Shown: piece by piece, positions 6,991 to 13,739 of the stretch | Layout of the letters: every line of letters starts with the position of its first letter | Position numbering within the stretch: the first letter of the stretch is position 1 | Source of the DNA: JBBQHM01 sp038323965 | GTDB lineage: Bacteria; Verrucomicrobiota; Verrucomicrobiia; Chthoniobacterales; UBA10450 | Length of the DNA: 18,467 bases | Reading direction: 5' to 3' | Assembly (NCBI GenBank): GCA_038323965.1 | Contig: JBBQHM010000042.1 | Coordinates: 1-18,467 of the forward strand | Position numbers and translations under genes: made by a program | Notes under the pieces: generated by a model | Databases searched by the model: none | What the model saw: only the letters and a program-made list of their open reading frames with translations | Told to the model about the DNA's origin: nothing

Positions 6991-9513
6991 CTAGCGCAGG
7001 GTAACGAGCGCGTCTTTTCCGCGCCGCCATTGTTGGGCGGCGAGGAGCGATGGCAGATCGAGTAGTGCCGGCGAAGTGGTGTGTTCAATGTAATGCGCGG
7101 CCGCGACTTTCAATTCACGCCAGCGCGCCCACTCGAAATCAGGGGCGTGCGTAATGTGGCGAAGCAGACTCCGCCACTCAATTAGCGCTCGTTCGATATC
7201 ACCGGAGCGCAACGATTCGCTGACATGTTTATAACGTGAACCGGGATGCACGATAACTTCGCGAATGACTTCTGACGCGCCGGACCCGTAGTGAATCGGA
7301 ACTCCCATTTCGAGATAACCGGGATAGTCGGCACGTTCGTAGACGCGCTGGCATAAACTACCGAGCCGTCCGCCGAGCGGCGCATCTTCTACCGCGAAAC
7401 GGTTTCCGGCGCGAAGGTTTGCGAGATCGAAAACGAGGTCCGCGATCGCGTAACTCTCATCTTCCAAGGCGGCGGCAACAGCCAGGCCTTCGCCCGCTTG
7501 GAAGAATGAAAAGAGAATGCCGCGACGCGTTGGCGTTCCATCGTCTGTGACGAGACCGAGCGAACGCCAGGCGTAAGCGGGCGAGTTCGTGATGGTCGTG
7601 GTGAGATCATACTGCAATTCGGAGCAAGCGCGGCAGACAAGCGGAATGGCTTCGCGCTCCGGCGGGTCGAGCAAAGCCCGTCCGTGCGAATCAATGAAGG
7701 CGGAGATTTGCGCTGAGGAAAAATCGAGGCGCGCGTAGAGGGTATCTCCATGGGTGACAATCTCGGCGGTGTCTCCGCCGGCGAGATCGGGAATCAAGGG
7801 AATTACGTGCTCCCCGAAGAGCGCTCTGCTTAATGGGAGGGCGAGACTCTGTCGAGCCGAGGGATTCTGCGTTGCCGGCTCGACGGAGTCTCGCCCTACC
7901 AAGGAAGAGAGCTTCTTCCTCAGCCATTTCACCGGTGCGATGGCGTCGTCGGCCACGATGGTCGCGAGCGGAATCTCTCGGCCGTAAATTCCTTTGTTAC
8001 GCAGCTTGCACAAGTTGCCGAAGCCGCGCCCATCGAGCATTCGCGGAACCGTCAAGGCACGAACCCAGCCTTCATTTTCGCGGACGAAGAGATGGCCTAA
8101 CGAGACCTCCTCCGCAGATTCGGGCTTCGGTTCCCACTCGCATTCGGAATTCAGGATTTCTGTGATGGGTCGTCGAACGAAACGCGCGCGCTCATCATCG
8201 ACACCCAGGCCGCAGGGTCGCGGTCCGGTGGCAAGCGAATGCTCCGCGCCGAGCGGTATTTTTTGTGCGCTGAAGAGCGATTTGCTCAACTCGATCGCCG
8301 CAGAAAATGGTTGCTCGCCGCGATCCGCCGCGCCGCGCATGACGCTGATCAAGCTGGGCCAGTCAACCTGCGTGGCGCGCTTTAACTGGCGCGGACGCGC
8401 ATCGGCGAGCCGAGGCAAATCCGGCAGCAATAAGACATAACCGTTATCATCCAGACCGCGACGACCGGCCCGGCCGAACATTTGTAAAAGCTCGTCGGGC
8501 TGGACTTCGCGCTCGAAATTTCCGGCGAGATACCGCGTGCCGGTGACAAGCACTGAGCGCATGGAAAAATTGATGCCGGCGGCGAGACCCATCGTCGCGA
8601 CGACGACATCGAGTTGCCCCGCTTTTGCGAGCGGTTCGATCACGCCCGCGCGTGCCGCGTAGCTCAAACCGCTATGATGATAAGCGACGCGATTACGCAG
8701 CATCTTCGTAAGCTTTTTACCGACAAGTTGCTCCTGTGGCGATGAGAGCGTGAGTGGATCGCGAAGTGATACCGCCGACGCAATCGCCTGCGCCATTTCT
8801 TCCGCAGCTTTGCGTCGCGGCGCGAAGACCAGCACCGGCGCAAGCTCCGCGCGCAGCGCGCGGCCGATCATGCGTGCCCAGAAGTTTCGCCCCTGGACGA
8901 AGGCCGAATCGCTCAGCGTTTGCAGATCGACATTTTGCAACGGCACCGGTCGCTCGGTGTGCGAAACCAGCACGGCGTCGCGTCCGATTCGCTGCAGCCA
9001 GGAGATAATGTCGTGCGGATTAGCGACACTTCCGCTGAGCAACAGCAGTTGGGTTTCGCGCGGCGCGAGGGCGAGCGCGAGTTCGTAATGAACGCCGCGC
9101 ACCGGATCGGCAATCATTTGGTATTCGTCCACGACGAGCAGGCGCGGACCTTCGCGCCGGAGAAATCGCGTGCGCTGCGTTTCCAACGTCGCGACGACTA
9201 CTTTCGCGTCCGTGTTTAGCGCGAGATCACCGGTCGCGATGCCGACTTCCCAGCCGCGTCGGCGCCATTCTGCCAATTTGTCGTTAGCCAGCGCGCGCGT
9301 TGGCACAGTAAAGATCGCCTGGCTTTTGAGCGACGGGTAGAGCAGTTCGAAAATGTAAGTTTTGCCAGCGCCAGTCGGGGCGTGCACCACCACATCCCGG
9401 CCTGCGCGCAGATGCCGGATCGCCTCCTGCTGCCAGAGGTCTGGCACGATCAGGTTGACCTCAAGCCCCTTCAACACTGCGCAACATGATGGCTGCGCGC
9501 CGGCATTCAACAC
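6991..9513 (-). CDS. DEAD/DEAH-box superfamily 2 helicase, Ski2-like
   Basis: The product has 840 residues. RecA-like domain 1 has a Q-like region (LWQQEAI, 26-32), Walker A APTGAGKT (45-52), PTRALA (71-76), a DEYQ box (129-132) and motif III LSGSVANP. Domain 2 carries a HHSGL segment, VVATMGLAAGINF and motif VI QMFGRAGRRG. This pattern is that of the Ski2/HelY/Hel308 group of ATP-dependent nucleic acid helicases. About 400 C-terminal residues show no motif that I recognise. A palindromic repeat encodes residues about 540-559. The start is uncertain: the ATG at 9513 is used, but the 5' end contains a duplicated 11-base stretch (GCAGTGTTGAA), and a TTG start about 39 nt downstream would still keep all motifs. 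aguA follows after 9 bp. RNA versus DNA substrate is not decidable here. Confidence 0.9.
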   Translation of the reverse strand: MLNAGAQPSCCAVLKGLEVNLIVPDLWQQEAIRHLRAGRDVVVHAPTGAGKTYIFELLYPSLKSQAIFTVPTRALANDKLAEWRRRGWEVGIATGDLALNTDAKVVVATLETQRTRFLRREGPRLLVVDEYQMIADPVRGVHYELALALAPRETQLLLLSGSVANPHDIISWLQRIGRDAVLVSHTERPVPLQNVDLQTLSDSAFVQGRNFWARMIGRALRAELAPVLVFAPRRKAAEEMAQAIASAVSLRDPLTLSSPQEQLVGKKLTKMLRNRVAYHHSGLSYAARAGVIEPLAKAGQLDVVVATMGLAAGINFSMRSVLVTGTRYLAGNFEREVQPDELLQMFGRAGRRGLDDNGYVLLLPDLPRLADARPRQLKRATQVDWPSLISVMRGAADRGEQPFSAAIELSKSLFSAQKIPLGAEHSLATGPRPCGLGVDDERARFVRRPITEILNSECEWEPKPESAEEVSLGHLFVRENEGWVRALTVPRMLDGRGFGNLCKLRNKGIYGREIPLATIVADDAIAPVKWLRKKLSSLVGRDSVEPATQNPSARQSLALPLSRALFGEHVIPLIPDLAGGDTAEIVTHGDTLYARLDFSSAQISAFIDSHGRALLDPPEREAIPLVCRACSELQYDLTTTITNSPAYAWRSLGLVTDDGTPTRRGILFSFFQAGEGLAVAAALEDESYAIADLVFDLANLRAGNRFAVEDAPLGGRLGSLCQRVYERADYPGYLEMGVPIHYGSGASEVIREVIVHPGSRYKHVSESLRSGDIERALIEWRSLLRHITHAPDFEWARWRELKVAAAHYIEHTTSPALLDLPSLLAAQQWRRGKDALVTLR
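7839..7896. repeat. palindromic interspersed repeat inside the helicase frame
   Basis: Two 20-nt arms form an inverted repeat, 7839-7858 and 7877-7896, with one mismatch and an 18-nt loop. On the coding (minus) strand the element reads in frame as GRDSVEPATQNPSARQSLAL within the helicase. The arms are perfect enough to form a very stable hairpin. I recall GRDSVEP-coding palindromes as recurrent in verrucomicrobial genomes, but no second copy occurs in this window, so its repeat status rests on recollection and on its REP-like shape. Confidence 0.75.
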
Positions 9514-9625
9514 TGCTCACATCCAATTGAGGAACCGCGCACGTATCGTCGGATTATGACCGTTCTTCTGCGAGAACCTGATCTTTTTGGCATTCGCCAA
9601 TCGGTTTTCTAACATTCACTTCCAC

Positions 9626-9736
9626 GTGACCAAAAAGTCGGCTGTCGATAACGGTAAAGTCGCGACTGGAATTCCCGGGCTGGACGACATTCTAAAAAGC
9701 GGACTCCCGCCGCGCCGGCTGAGGGCGGAACTCTGA
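9626..9736 (+). pseudogene. KaiC-like ATPase, truncated N-terminal remnant
   Basis: A GTG-started frame of 36 codons reads ...VATGIPGLDDILKSGLPPRR and then stops. TGIPGLDDIL..GLP is the N-terminal signature of KaiC/RadA-superfamily ATPases, which normally continues within about ten residues into the Walker A loop. Here the similarity ends near 9717, before any Walker A, and a stop follows at 9734-9736. It is the 5' stub of a gene whose remaining roughly 450 codons are gone. KaiC-like genes in soil bacteria are often next to PAS/hybrid histidine kinases, and fragments of those follow immediately. Confidence 0.7.
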
Positions 9737-9805
9737 AAAAGCATGACGATCGTTCACATAAACGTAACGCCATTCAGAATCGAAGGCGGCGAACGCGTCG
9801 GTAAT
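9731..9805 (-). pseudogene. PAS-domain fragment (histidine kinase remnant)
   Basis: On the minus strand 25 codons read ITDAFAAFDSEWRYVYVND and end RHAFSE. ITDAFxxxDxxWRxxYVN is the opening strand-turn-strand of PAS sensor domains in histidine kinases. No start codon, flanking domain or downstream kinase exists on this strand. The fragment lies between a KaiC stub and a histidine kinase tail on the other strand, so it looks like rearranged debris. Confidence is limited by its short length. Confidence 0.55.
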
Positions 9806-9807
9806 GC

Positions 9808-10360
9808 GGGTTGGCGATTTCGAAGCGTGTGATCGATTTGCATCACGGGAAGATCGAAGTGTTCAGCGAGGGCGTTGGCCGCGGCTCGCGCTTTACCGTC
9901 ACGCTGCAGGCCATGGAGACTTCGTTGCTGGACGGTCCGGCTTATCCGCTGCCAGCGAGAGGCGAAGGAGAAATGCGTGGTGAAATCCTGCTGGTTGAAG
10001 ATCGCGCGGATACCGCACGCGTATGCTCGAACTTGCCGGTTACCGAGTCGCTCACGCGAATAAGATCGCGCTAGCCCGGGAGCTGGCAGGTAAAAGCAAA
10101 TTCGATCTGATAATCAGCGACCCTGGCCTTCCCGACGGAAGTGGGCTCGACTTGATGCGCGAAATTCGAGCCAGGCAGAAATTGCCGGGAATCGCGCTGA
10201 GCGGATTCGGGATGGAAACGATCTCGATGCCAGCCGTGCGGCCGGTTTCGCGGAGCATTTCACAAAACCTGTCGACTGGGATCGCCTTCGCCGGAGTATC
10301 GAGCGGCTGATTCCAGCGAGCGGCTCCAGTGAGATCGACGCGGCCTGGTCCCAAACGTAA
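9808..10360 (+). pseudogene. hybrid histidine kinase C-terminus plus receiver domain, two frameshifts
   Basis: The first frame (9808-10023) begins GLAISKRVIDLHHGKIEVFS and continues GVGRGSRFTVTL, the G2 box and end of a HATPase_c domain, then a linker and GEILLVEDRADTARV, the start of a receiver domain. At about 10021 the receiver continues in a second frame (MLELAGYRVAHANK...FDLIISDPGLPDGSGLDLM) with the phosphoacceptor Asp. At about 10212-10222 it moves to a third frame (DLDASRAAGFAEHFTKPVDW...LRRSIERLI) carrying the conserved Lys, ending at the TAA at 10358-10360. A stop at 9802-9804 cuts it off upstream. No ATPase N, F or G1 boxes and no dimerisation domain remain. The receiver can be read end to end only by changing frame twice, so this is a pseudogene unless the frameshifts are assembly errors. 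Confidence 0.85.
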
Positions 10361-10403
10361 CTCTTGCACTCCGCCGGCTTTTCTGGAATCAACCGAAGCC
10401 GTT

Positions 10404-11039
10404 ATGCAAATCTATATCACGCGGGATGGACAACGGCTTGGTCCTTATTCGGTCGAAGATATTAACGCGCAGTTAGCAGCCGGCACCGTCAGCGCCACGG
10501 ACCTTGCCTGGTATGAAGGCGTCGCAAGTTGGATCCCCCTCTCGAGCGTTCCCGGCATTTCCACCGGTGGAGGGGCGACCACCGGGGCGATATCGACCGT
10601 ATCTGCCCCGAGCGCGCCGTTATCGTCGGGTATCTACGCCGGGTTCTGGATTCGCGTGGTCGCCTACATCATCGATGGAATTATCCTTATGATACCGCTC
10701 GGGATCCTGCAATTCCTGCTGAAGGGTAATACAGACGATCCAACGAGCGGGCATCCGATCCTGCTGGTTTTCCTCATTCTCGCGATCGAAGTCGGTTACT
10801 TCGCCGGATTGTGGTCATCTGGTGGACAGGCGACGCTCGGCCAGAAAGTGTGCGGCATGCGCGTCGTCCGCAGCACCGATGGCGCCCGAATATCGTTCGG
10901 ACGCGGCCTTCTTCGGATGCTGGGAATCATGATTTCATCGGCCATCCTTTGCATCGGGTTCCTCATGGTCGCTTTCACCGAGCGTAAGCAGGGATTGCAC
11001 GATATAATTGCCGGGACCTACGTGGTGAAAAATAGCTAA
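10404..11039 (+). CDS. GYF_2 and RDD domain membrane protein
   Basis: The product has 211 residues. Residues 1-52 form a GYF_2-type domain (YITRDGQRLGPYSVEDI ... WYEGVASWIPL). A Ser/Gly/Thr-rich linker (52-75) leads to an RDD domain from about 77 (FWIRVVAYIIDGIILMIPLG), with GQATLGQKVCGMRVV and a terminal KQGLHDIIAGTYVV, all typical RDD signatures. Three membrane segments are visible. GYF domains elsewhere bind proline-rich peptides; RDD proteins are mostly uncharacterised, with some acting in ion transport. The frame is open to 10329, but the ATG at 10404 coincides with the domain start. A 10-bp hairpin follows the stop. It lies 43 bp after the decayed kinase and is itself intact. Confidence 0.9.
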   Translation: MQIYITRDGQRLGPYSVEDINAQLAAGTVSATDLAWYEGVASWIPLSSVPGISTGGGATTGAISTVSAPSAPLSSGIYAGFWIRVVAYIIDGIILMIPLGILQFLLKGNTDDPTSGHPILLVFLILAIEVGYFAGLWSSGGQATLGQKVCGMRVVRSTDGARISFGRGLLRMLGIMISSAILCIGFLMVAFTERKQGLHDIIAGTYVVKNS

Positions 11040-11056
11040 CGATTATTAGATCCAGT

Positions 11057-11081
11057 CGGACTTTGTTTCGCACAGAGTCCG
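11057..11081 (+). terminator. hairpin after the GYF/RDD gene, terminator-like
   Basis: CGGACTTTGT and ACAGAGTCCG pair over 10 bp with one G-U and a five-base TTCGC loop, 17 bp after the GYF/RDD stop. No good U-tract follows (GCGCTAATTTCG), so it may be a weak or factor-dependent terminator, or just a stabilising 3' hairpin. Confidence 0.45.
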
Positions 11082-11112
11082 GCGCTAATTTCGCGATTTA
11101 CGTCTCGCTCCG

Positions 11113-11160
11113 CAATTCGTTCGTTGACGAATTGAGGCTGTGCGTCGAGCCTTTGCTCGA
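11113..11160 (+). promoter_or_regulatory. tandem hairpins in the leader of the acidic-tail protein gene
   Basis: CAATTCGT and ACGAATTG (11113-11120 and 11127-11134) make a perfect 8-bp stem with a 6-nt loop. TCGAGC and GCTCGA (11145-11150 and 11155-11160) make a perfect 6-bp stem with a 4-nt loop that abuts the ATG at 11161. The second stem would cover the ribosome binding region. A regulatory role is inference; no known riboswitch consensus is recognised. Confidence 0.4.
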
Positions 11161-12339
11161 ATGAAACGATTTATCCGCATATTCATGTGCACGCTGCTGG
11201 TGGGTTTCGGCGTAGCTCACGTTACCACTTCGCACTCTCTGCTGGCTGCTAAACCCAAGGCAGTTGCCCCGAAAGCGACGGGCAAAAAGGCGAACGCTAA
11301 AGATTTGGTTCGTGACGCGAAGAAGGCCCTCGCCGTGATGTTGAAGGCGGCCCGCGCGGACAAGGGTCTCGACCCGAAAACGGCCAAGAACAAGCCATTT
11401 TATCAGTCAGTTAAGAAGCTCGCGAAAGAACTTGGTCGCGCCGACAAGGGACTCGCCGCCAAGAGCAAAGATTTCTTTGATGCGGTCAGCAATGCGCGGA
11501 CGGCCGAGGAAGAGATGAAAATCACCTGGCAGCTGACCGACTCCAAGAATAAGGCGGTAGTCGATGCAGCGAAAAAGCTTGGACATTCGCTGGCGATGCT
11601 ACGCAAGGATTACTCACTGGAAGCCGCCAGATTGAAAAAGGGTGGCGAGCTAACCGCGAAGGAGAAGGATGAGTTAGCCAAGATCAAGGCCCAGCAAGTT
11701 CAGTTACTCGCCAAGATCAATACCCTATCCGCCAAGGCGAAGAAAGATAAGGGACTGGAGCACGGCCTGAAGCAACTAAAGAGCAAGGCTAGTCGTGTCG
11801 CGAAGGCTCCTAACACCGTAGCCGGCTTGGTGGCGGCATTGTATACCATTGATCAAATCGAAGGGTATCTCTATGGCTACACCTATTACATAGATAAGGA
11901 ATGGCGCGGGGATTGGATTAATGTGGATCTTTACGTGAGTAGCTTGGAATCGGTCTATCAAGAGTTCGCGTCAGTCGAAACCTACGAGTGGTCGTCAACT
12001 GATGTTTCGGTGGACATCTACGAAAACGAGCAGGTCGAAGTTTCCGAAGAAGTCAGCGAGACTGAGACTGCTGCCGAAGAAAGCTGGGCCGAAGGAGAGT
12101 CGTTTGACATGAGCGATGCCGAGGAAGAAGAAGTCGCAGCGGAAGAAGATACCGATGCTGAGGTTGATTCCGATGATACAGAAGATGCCGACAGCATGGA
12201 CGATTCCAGCGACGACGACGGCGAAGATTTCGATGGCGACGGTGATGTTGACGGCGGTGGCGACGATGACGGCGGTGGCGACGACGATGGTGGCGGTGAT
12301 GACGGCGGTGGCGATGATGATGGTGGCGGAGACGAGTAG
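11161..12339 (+). CDS. secreted charge-polarised protein with Asp/Gly-rich tail
   Basis: The product has 392 residues and no recognised family. MKRFIRIFMCTLLVGFGVAH is a signal peptide, likely cleaved near the SLLAA around residue 30. Residues about 31-220 are Lys/Ala-rich and strongly helical, with heptad-like stretches. Residues about 230-265 are aromatic (YLYGYTYYIDKEWRGDW). From about 280 to the end the chain is almost purely acidic, finishing in GGGDDD-type repeats with no basic residue in the last 100. DGDGDVDGG looks like a calcium-binding Asp loop. The polarity could support metal binding, self-assembly or envelope attachment, none shown. The start at 11161 is preferred over an in-frame GTG at 11140 because it begins the signal peptide. 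The gene is closed by a strong terminator. Confidence 0.8.
   Translation: MKRFIRIFMCTLLVGFGVAHVTTSHSLLAAKPKAVAPKATGKKANAKDLVRDAKKALAVMLKAARADKGLDPKTAKNKPFYQSVKKLAKELGRADKGLAAKSKDFFDAVSNARTAEEEMKITWQLTDSKNKAVVDAAKKLGHSLAMLRKDYSLEAARLKKGGELTAKEKDELAKIKAQQVQLLAKINTLSAKAKKDKGLEHGLKQLKSKASRVAKAPNTVAGLVAALYTIDQIEGYLYGYTYYIDKEWRGDWINVDLYVSSLESVYQEFASVETYEWSSTDVSVDIYENEQVEVSEEVSETETAAEESWAEGESFDMSDAEEEEVAAEEDTDAEVDSDDTEDADSMDDSSDDDGEDFDGDGDVDGGGDDDGGGDDDGGGDDGGGDDDGGGDE
12236..12336 (+). repeat. tandem 12-15 nt repeats encoding GGGDD units
   Basis: The 3' end of the secreted-protein gene is an imperfect tandem array of GGCGGTGGCGACGATGAC-like units encoding alternating Gly3 and Asp2-3 blocks. Synonymous differences between units (GAC/GAT, GGC/GGT) suggest an older expansion under protein-level selection rather than a recent slippage event. 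Its length may vary between strains. Confidence 0.7.
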
Positions 12340-12362
12340 CCGCGTTCGCCAGCAAAATTAGC

Positions 12363-12397
12363 AATGCCCCGGTCGCGAAAGTGATCGGGGCATTTTG
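12363..12397 (+). terminator. rho-independent terminator
   Basis: AATGCCCCGGTC (12363-12374) pairs with GATCGGGGCATT (12383-12394) over 12 bp with one G-U and an 8-nt loop, running into TTTTG. It lies 24 bp after the stop of the acidic-tail gene. Upstream AAAA on the other side makes it potentially bidirectional. Confidence 0.85.
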
Positions 12398-12401
12398 TCA
12401 T

Positions 12402-12427
12402 GCGCCCCGCAAAAGGGGCGCTGCTTT
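12402..12427 (+). terminator. second GC-rich hairpin with short T-tract
   Basis: GCGCCCC (12402-12408) and GGGGCGC (12415-12421) form a 7-bp GC stem with a GCAAAA loop, followed by TGCTTTT. Placed 5 bp after the stronger terminator and 41 bp before crcB, it could be a backup terminator or part of the crcB leader. Confidence 0.5.
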
Positions 12428-12468
12428 TAGCTATGCGCTTCGCCCGGTTTGTGTGACTTTACCCCGTC

Positions 12469-12852
12469 ATGAAACAAGTCTTGTTCGTAGGATTAGGTGG
12501 CTTTCTTGGCTCCATCAGTCGCTATAAGCTCGGCGGTTTCTTCCTCCGCTACGCGTCCGACACGCATTTTCCTTTCAGTACATTTCTCATCAACGTGATC
12601 GGATGCCTGGCGATAGGAATTCTCGCGGGCCTGGCGGAAACTCGAGACTACTTTTCTTCGGACGCGAGGTTATTTTTATTCACTGGTCTGCTGGGTGGCT
12701 TTACCACCTTCTCTGCGTTCGGTTACGAAGGTTTATACTTACTCCGCCGCGGCGAAGTAGGGACTGCTGCCTGTTATGCCGGATTAAGCGTTCTGCTTGG
12801 CTGGTCCGCGGTGTGGTTGGGCTACAAGCTTGCCAGCTTCGGAATGAGATAG
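12469..12852 (+). CDS. crcB: fluoride ion channel CrcB/Fluc
   Basis: The product has 127 residues, four membrane segments and the full family length. Signatures are GGFLGSISRY (10-19), FPFSTFLINVIGCLAIG (34-50) with pore Asn N42, and GLLGGFTTFSAFGYE (73-87) with the TTFS segment that binds the central sodium and the Phe-box residues. Fluc proteins form dual-topology dimers that export fluoride and give resistance to it. No fluoride riboswitch consensus is visible in the 70 nt upstream, only GC-rich hairpins. It heads a plus-strand run; the cupin gene starts 72 bp downstream. As a single-gene dual-topology type, it needs no partner. Confidence 0.96.
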   Translation: MKQVLFVGLGGFLGSISRYKLGGFFLRYASDTHFPFSTFLINVIGCLAIGILAGLAETRDYFSSDARLFLFTGLLGGFTTFSAFGYEGLYLLRRGEVGTAACYAGLSVLLGWSAVWLGYKLASFGMR

Positions 12853-12924
12853 GTCGGCTAGGAGCAGGGCTCCGGAAATCTCATTGCCCTCGCTTTCTGA
12901 GCCTTACGCGAATACGCTACAGCG

Positions 12925-13302
12925 ATGGCAGGCGATGACTATCCATACCAGACGCGGCTCGATGTCTTGTTCGATCATCTACAGGTGGTTGATATCGATG
13001 CCGTGGCCTGTGCGGTAACTCATCCATGGTTTAATCAAACGCTCTGCCGCGTGAACAATTCGGTCGTCCGCCTGGGAGTAGTGCAAGGAGAATATCACTG
13101 GCATAAACACGATGATCTCGACGAGTTTTTCTACGTCGTGGAAGGGAAGTTTGTTATCGAGATGGAGGACAGGACGGTTGAGCTCAAGCCGCATCAGGGG
13201 TTCGTAGTACCGAAGGGTGTAAAACATCGGCCACGTGCGCCGGAAAGATCGGTCATCCTGATGGTCGAAGGTGAAGGCATTGTCCCGACAGGAGACGCGT
13301 GA
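12925..13302 (+). CDS. small cupin-domain protein
   Basis: The product has 125 residues forming a single cupin barrel. Motif 1 is GEYHWHKHDDLDEFFYVVEG (55-74), with metal ligands H58/H60 or H60/H62 and E67. Motif 2 is GFVVPKGVKHRP (92-103), with the fourth ligand H101. It is probably a cytoplasmic metalloprotein; cupins of this size serve as isomerases, dioxygenases or sensor proteins, and the activity cannot be chosen. The stop overlaps the next gene's start (GTGA), so the cupin and the GNAT acetyltransferase are translationally coupled and perhaps act on the same small molecule. Confidence 0.88.
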   Translation: MAGDDYPYQTRLDVLFDHLQVVDIDAVACAVTHPWFNQTLCRVNNSVVRLGVVQGEYHWHKHDDLDEFFYVVEGKFVIEMEDRTVELKPHQGFVVPKGVKHRPRAPERSVILMVEGEGIVPTGDA

Positions 13303-13739
13303 GGACAACGCTGAAAGTTAGAATCGCGATCGCGGAAACGACAGCCGATATCGGGCGATGTTATGAGGCCATGCGTGAATTACGTCCCCACCTGAAAAGC
13401 GCAGAGGAATTCATCGCGCGAGTCCAGCGGCAACAGGCTGAAGGCTATCGCGTTGCCTACATCGAAGAGAGCGATGAGATCCGGGCAGTGACCGGCTATC
13501 GACTCATGGAAAACCTTTTTGCAGGGCGAATTCTTTATGTCGACGATCTGGTGACACGTGAAGTCGTGCGCTCGAAGGGTTATGGCGAGAAACTCTTTGA
13601 CTGGCTGGTCGCGGAAGCCCGCGCCGGGAATTGCGCAAGTCTGGAACTAGATAGTAACGTGCAACGCTTCGGGGCGCATCGATTTTACCTGCGCAAACGC
13701 ATGGACATCGAGGCGCATCATTTTCGGTTAAGATTATGA
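13299..13739 (+). CDS. GNAT-family N-acetyltransferase
   Basis: The product has 146 residues. The GNAT core is seen in RILYVDDLVTREVVRSKGYG (strand 4 and the acetyl-CoA pyrophosphate loop, R/QxxGxG) and in the C-terminal motif B region (CASLELDSNVQRFGAHRFYL...KRMDIEAHHF), with the usual xxFYxxxGF-type tyrosine. It transfers an acetyl group from acetyl-CoA to an unknown amine. The start is the GTG at 13299, supported by AGGAG at 13290-13294 four bases upstream and by the 4-bp overlap with the cupin stop. The 3' end overlaps the lipoprotein start by ATGA. This is one of the few genes here with a clear ribosome binding site. Confidence 0.9.
   Translation: MRTTLKVRIAIAETTADIGRCYEAMRELRPHLKSAEEFIARVQRQQAEGYRVAYIEESDEIRAVTGYRLMENLFAGRILYVDDLVTREVVRSKGYGEKLFDWLVAEARAGNCASLELDSNVQRFGAHRFYLRKRMDIEAHHFRLRL

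Noticed and set aside
9471..9515. Direct repeat TTCAACACTGC at the helicase 5' end
   Set aside because: Two 11-base copies 33 bp apart are too short to call an attachment site or target duplication; recorded only because they blur the start codon choice.
9557..9616. 19-codon ATG frame after the helicase promoter region
   Set aside because: It is short, lacks a ribosome binding site and any recognisable motif, and lies in debris-rich intergenic DNA.
12018..12401. Minus-strand frame rich in Ser/Pro opposite the acidic tail
   Set aside because: It is a mirror product of the GGGDD repeat; the plus strand has a signal peptide, a full-length gene and a terminator.
12395..12468. Fluoride riboswitch upstream of crcB
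   Set aside because: The leader has GC-rich hairpins and a GCTGCTTTTAGC stretch slightly like part of the crcB motif, but the conserved GAUGG and CUCCUAC blocks and the pseudoknot pairing are not found.
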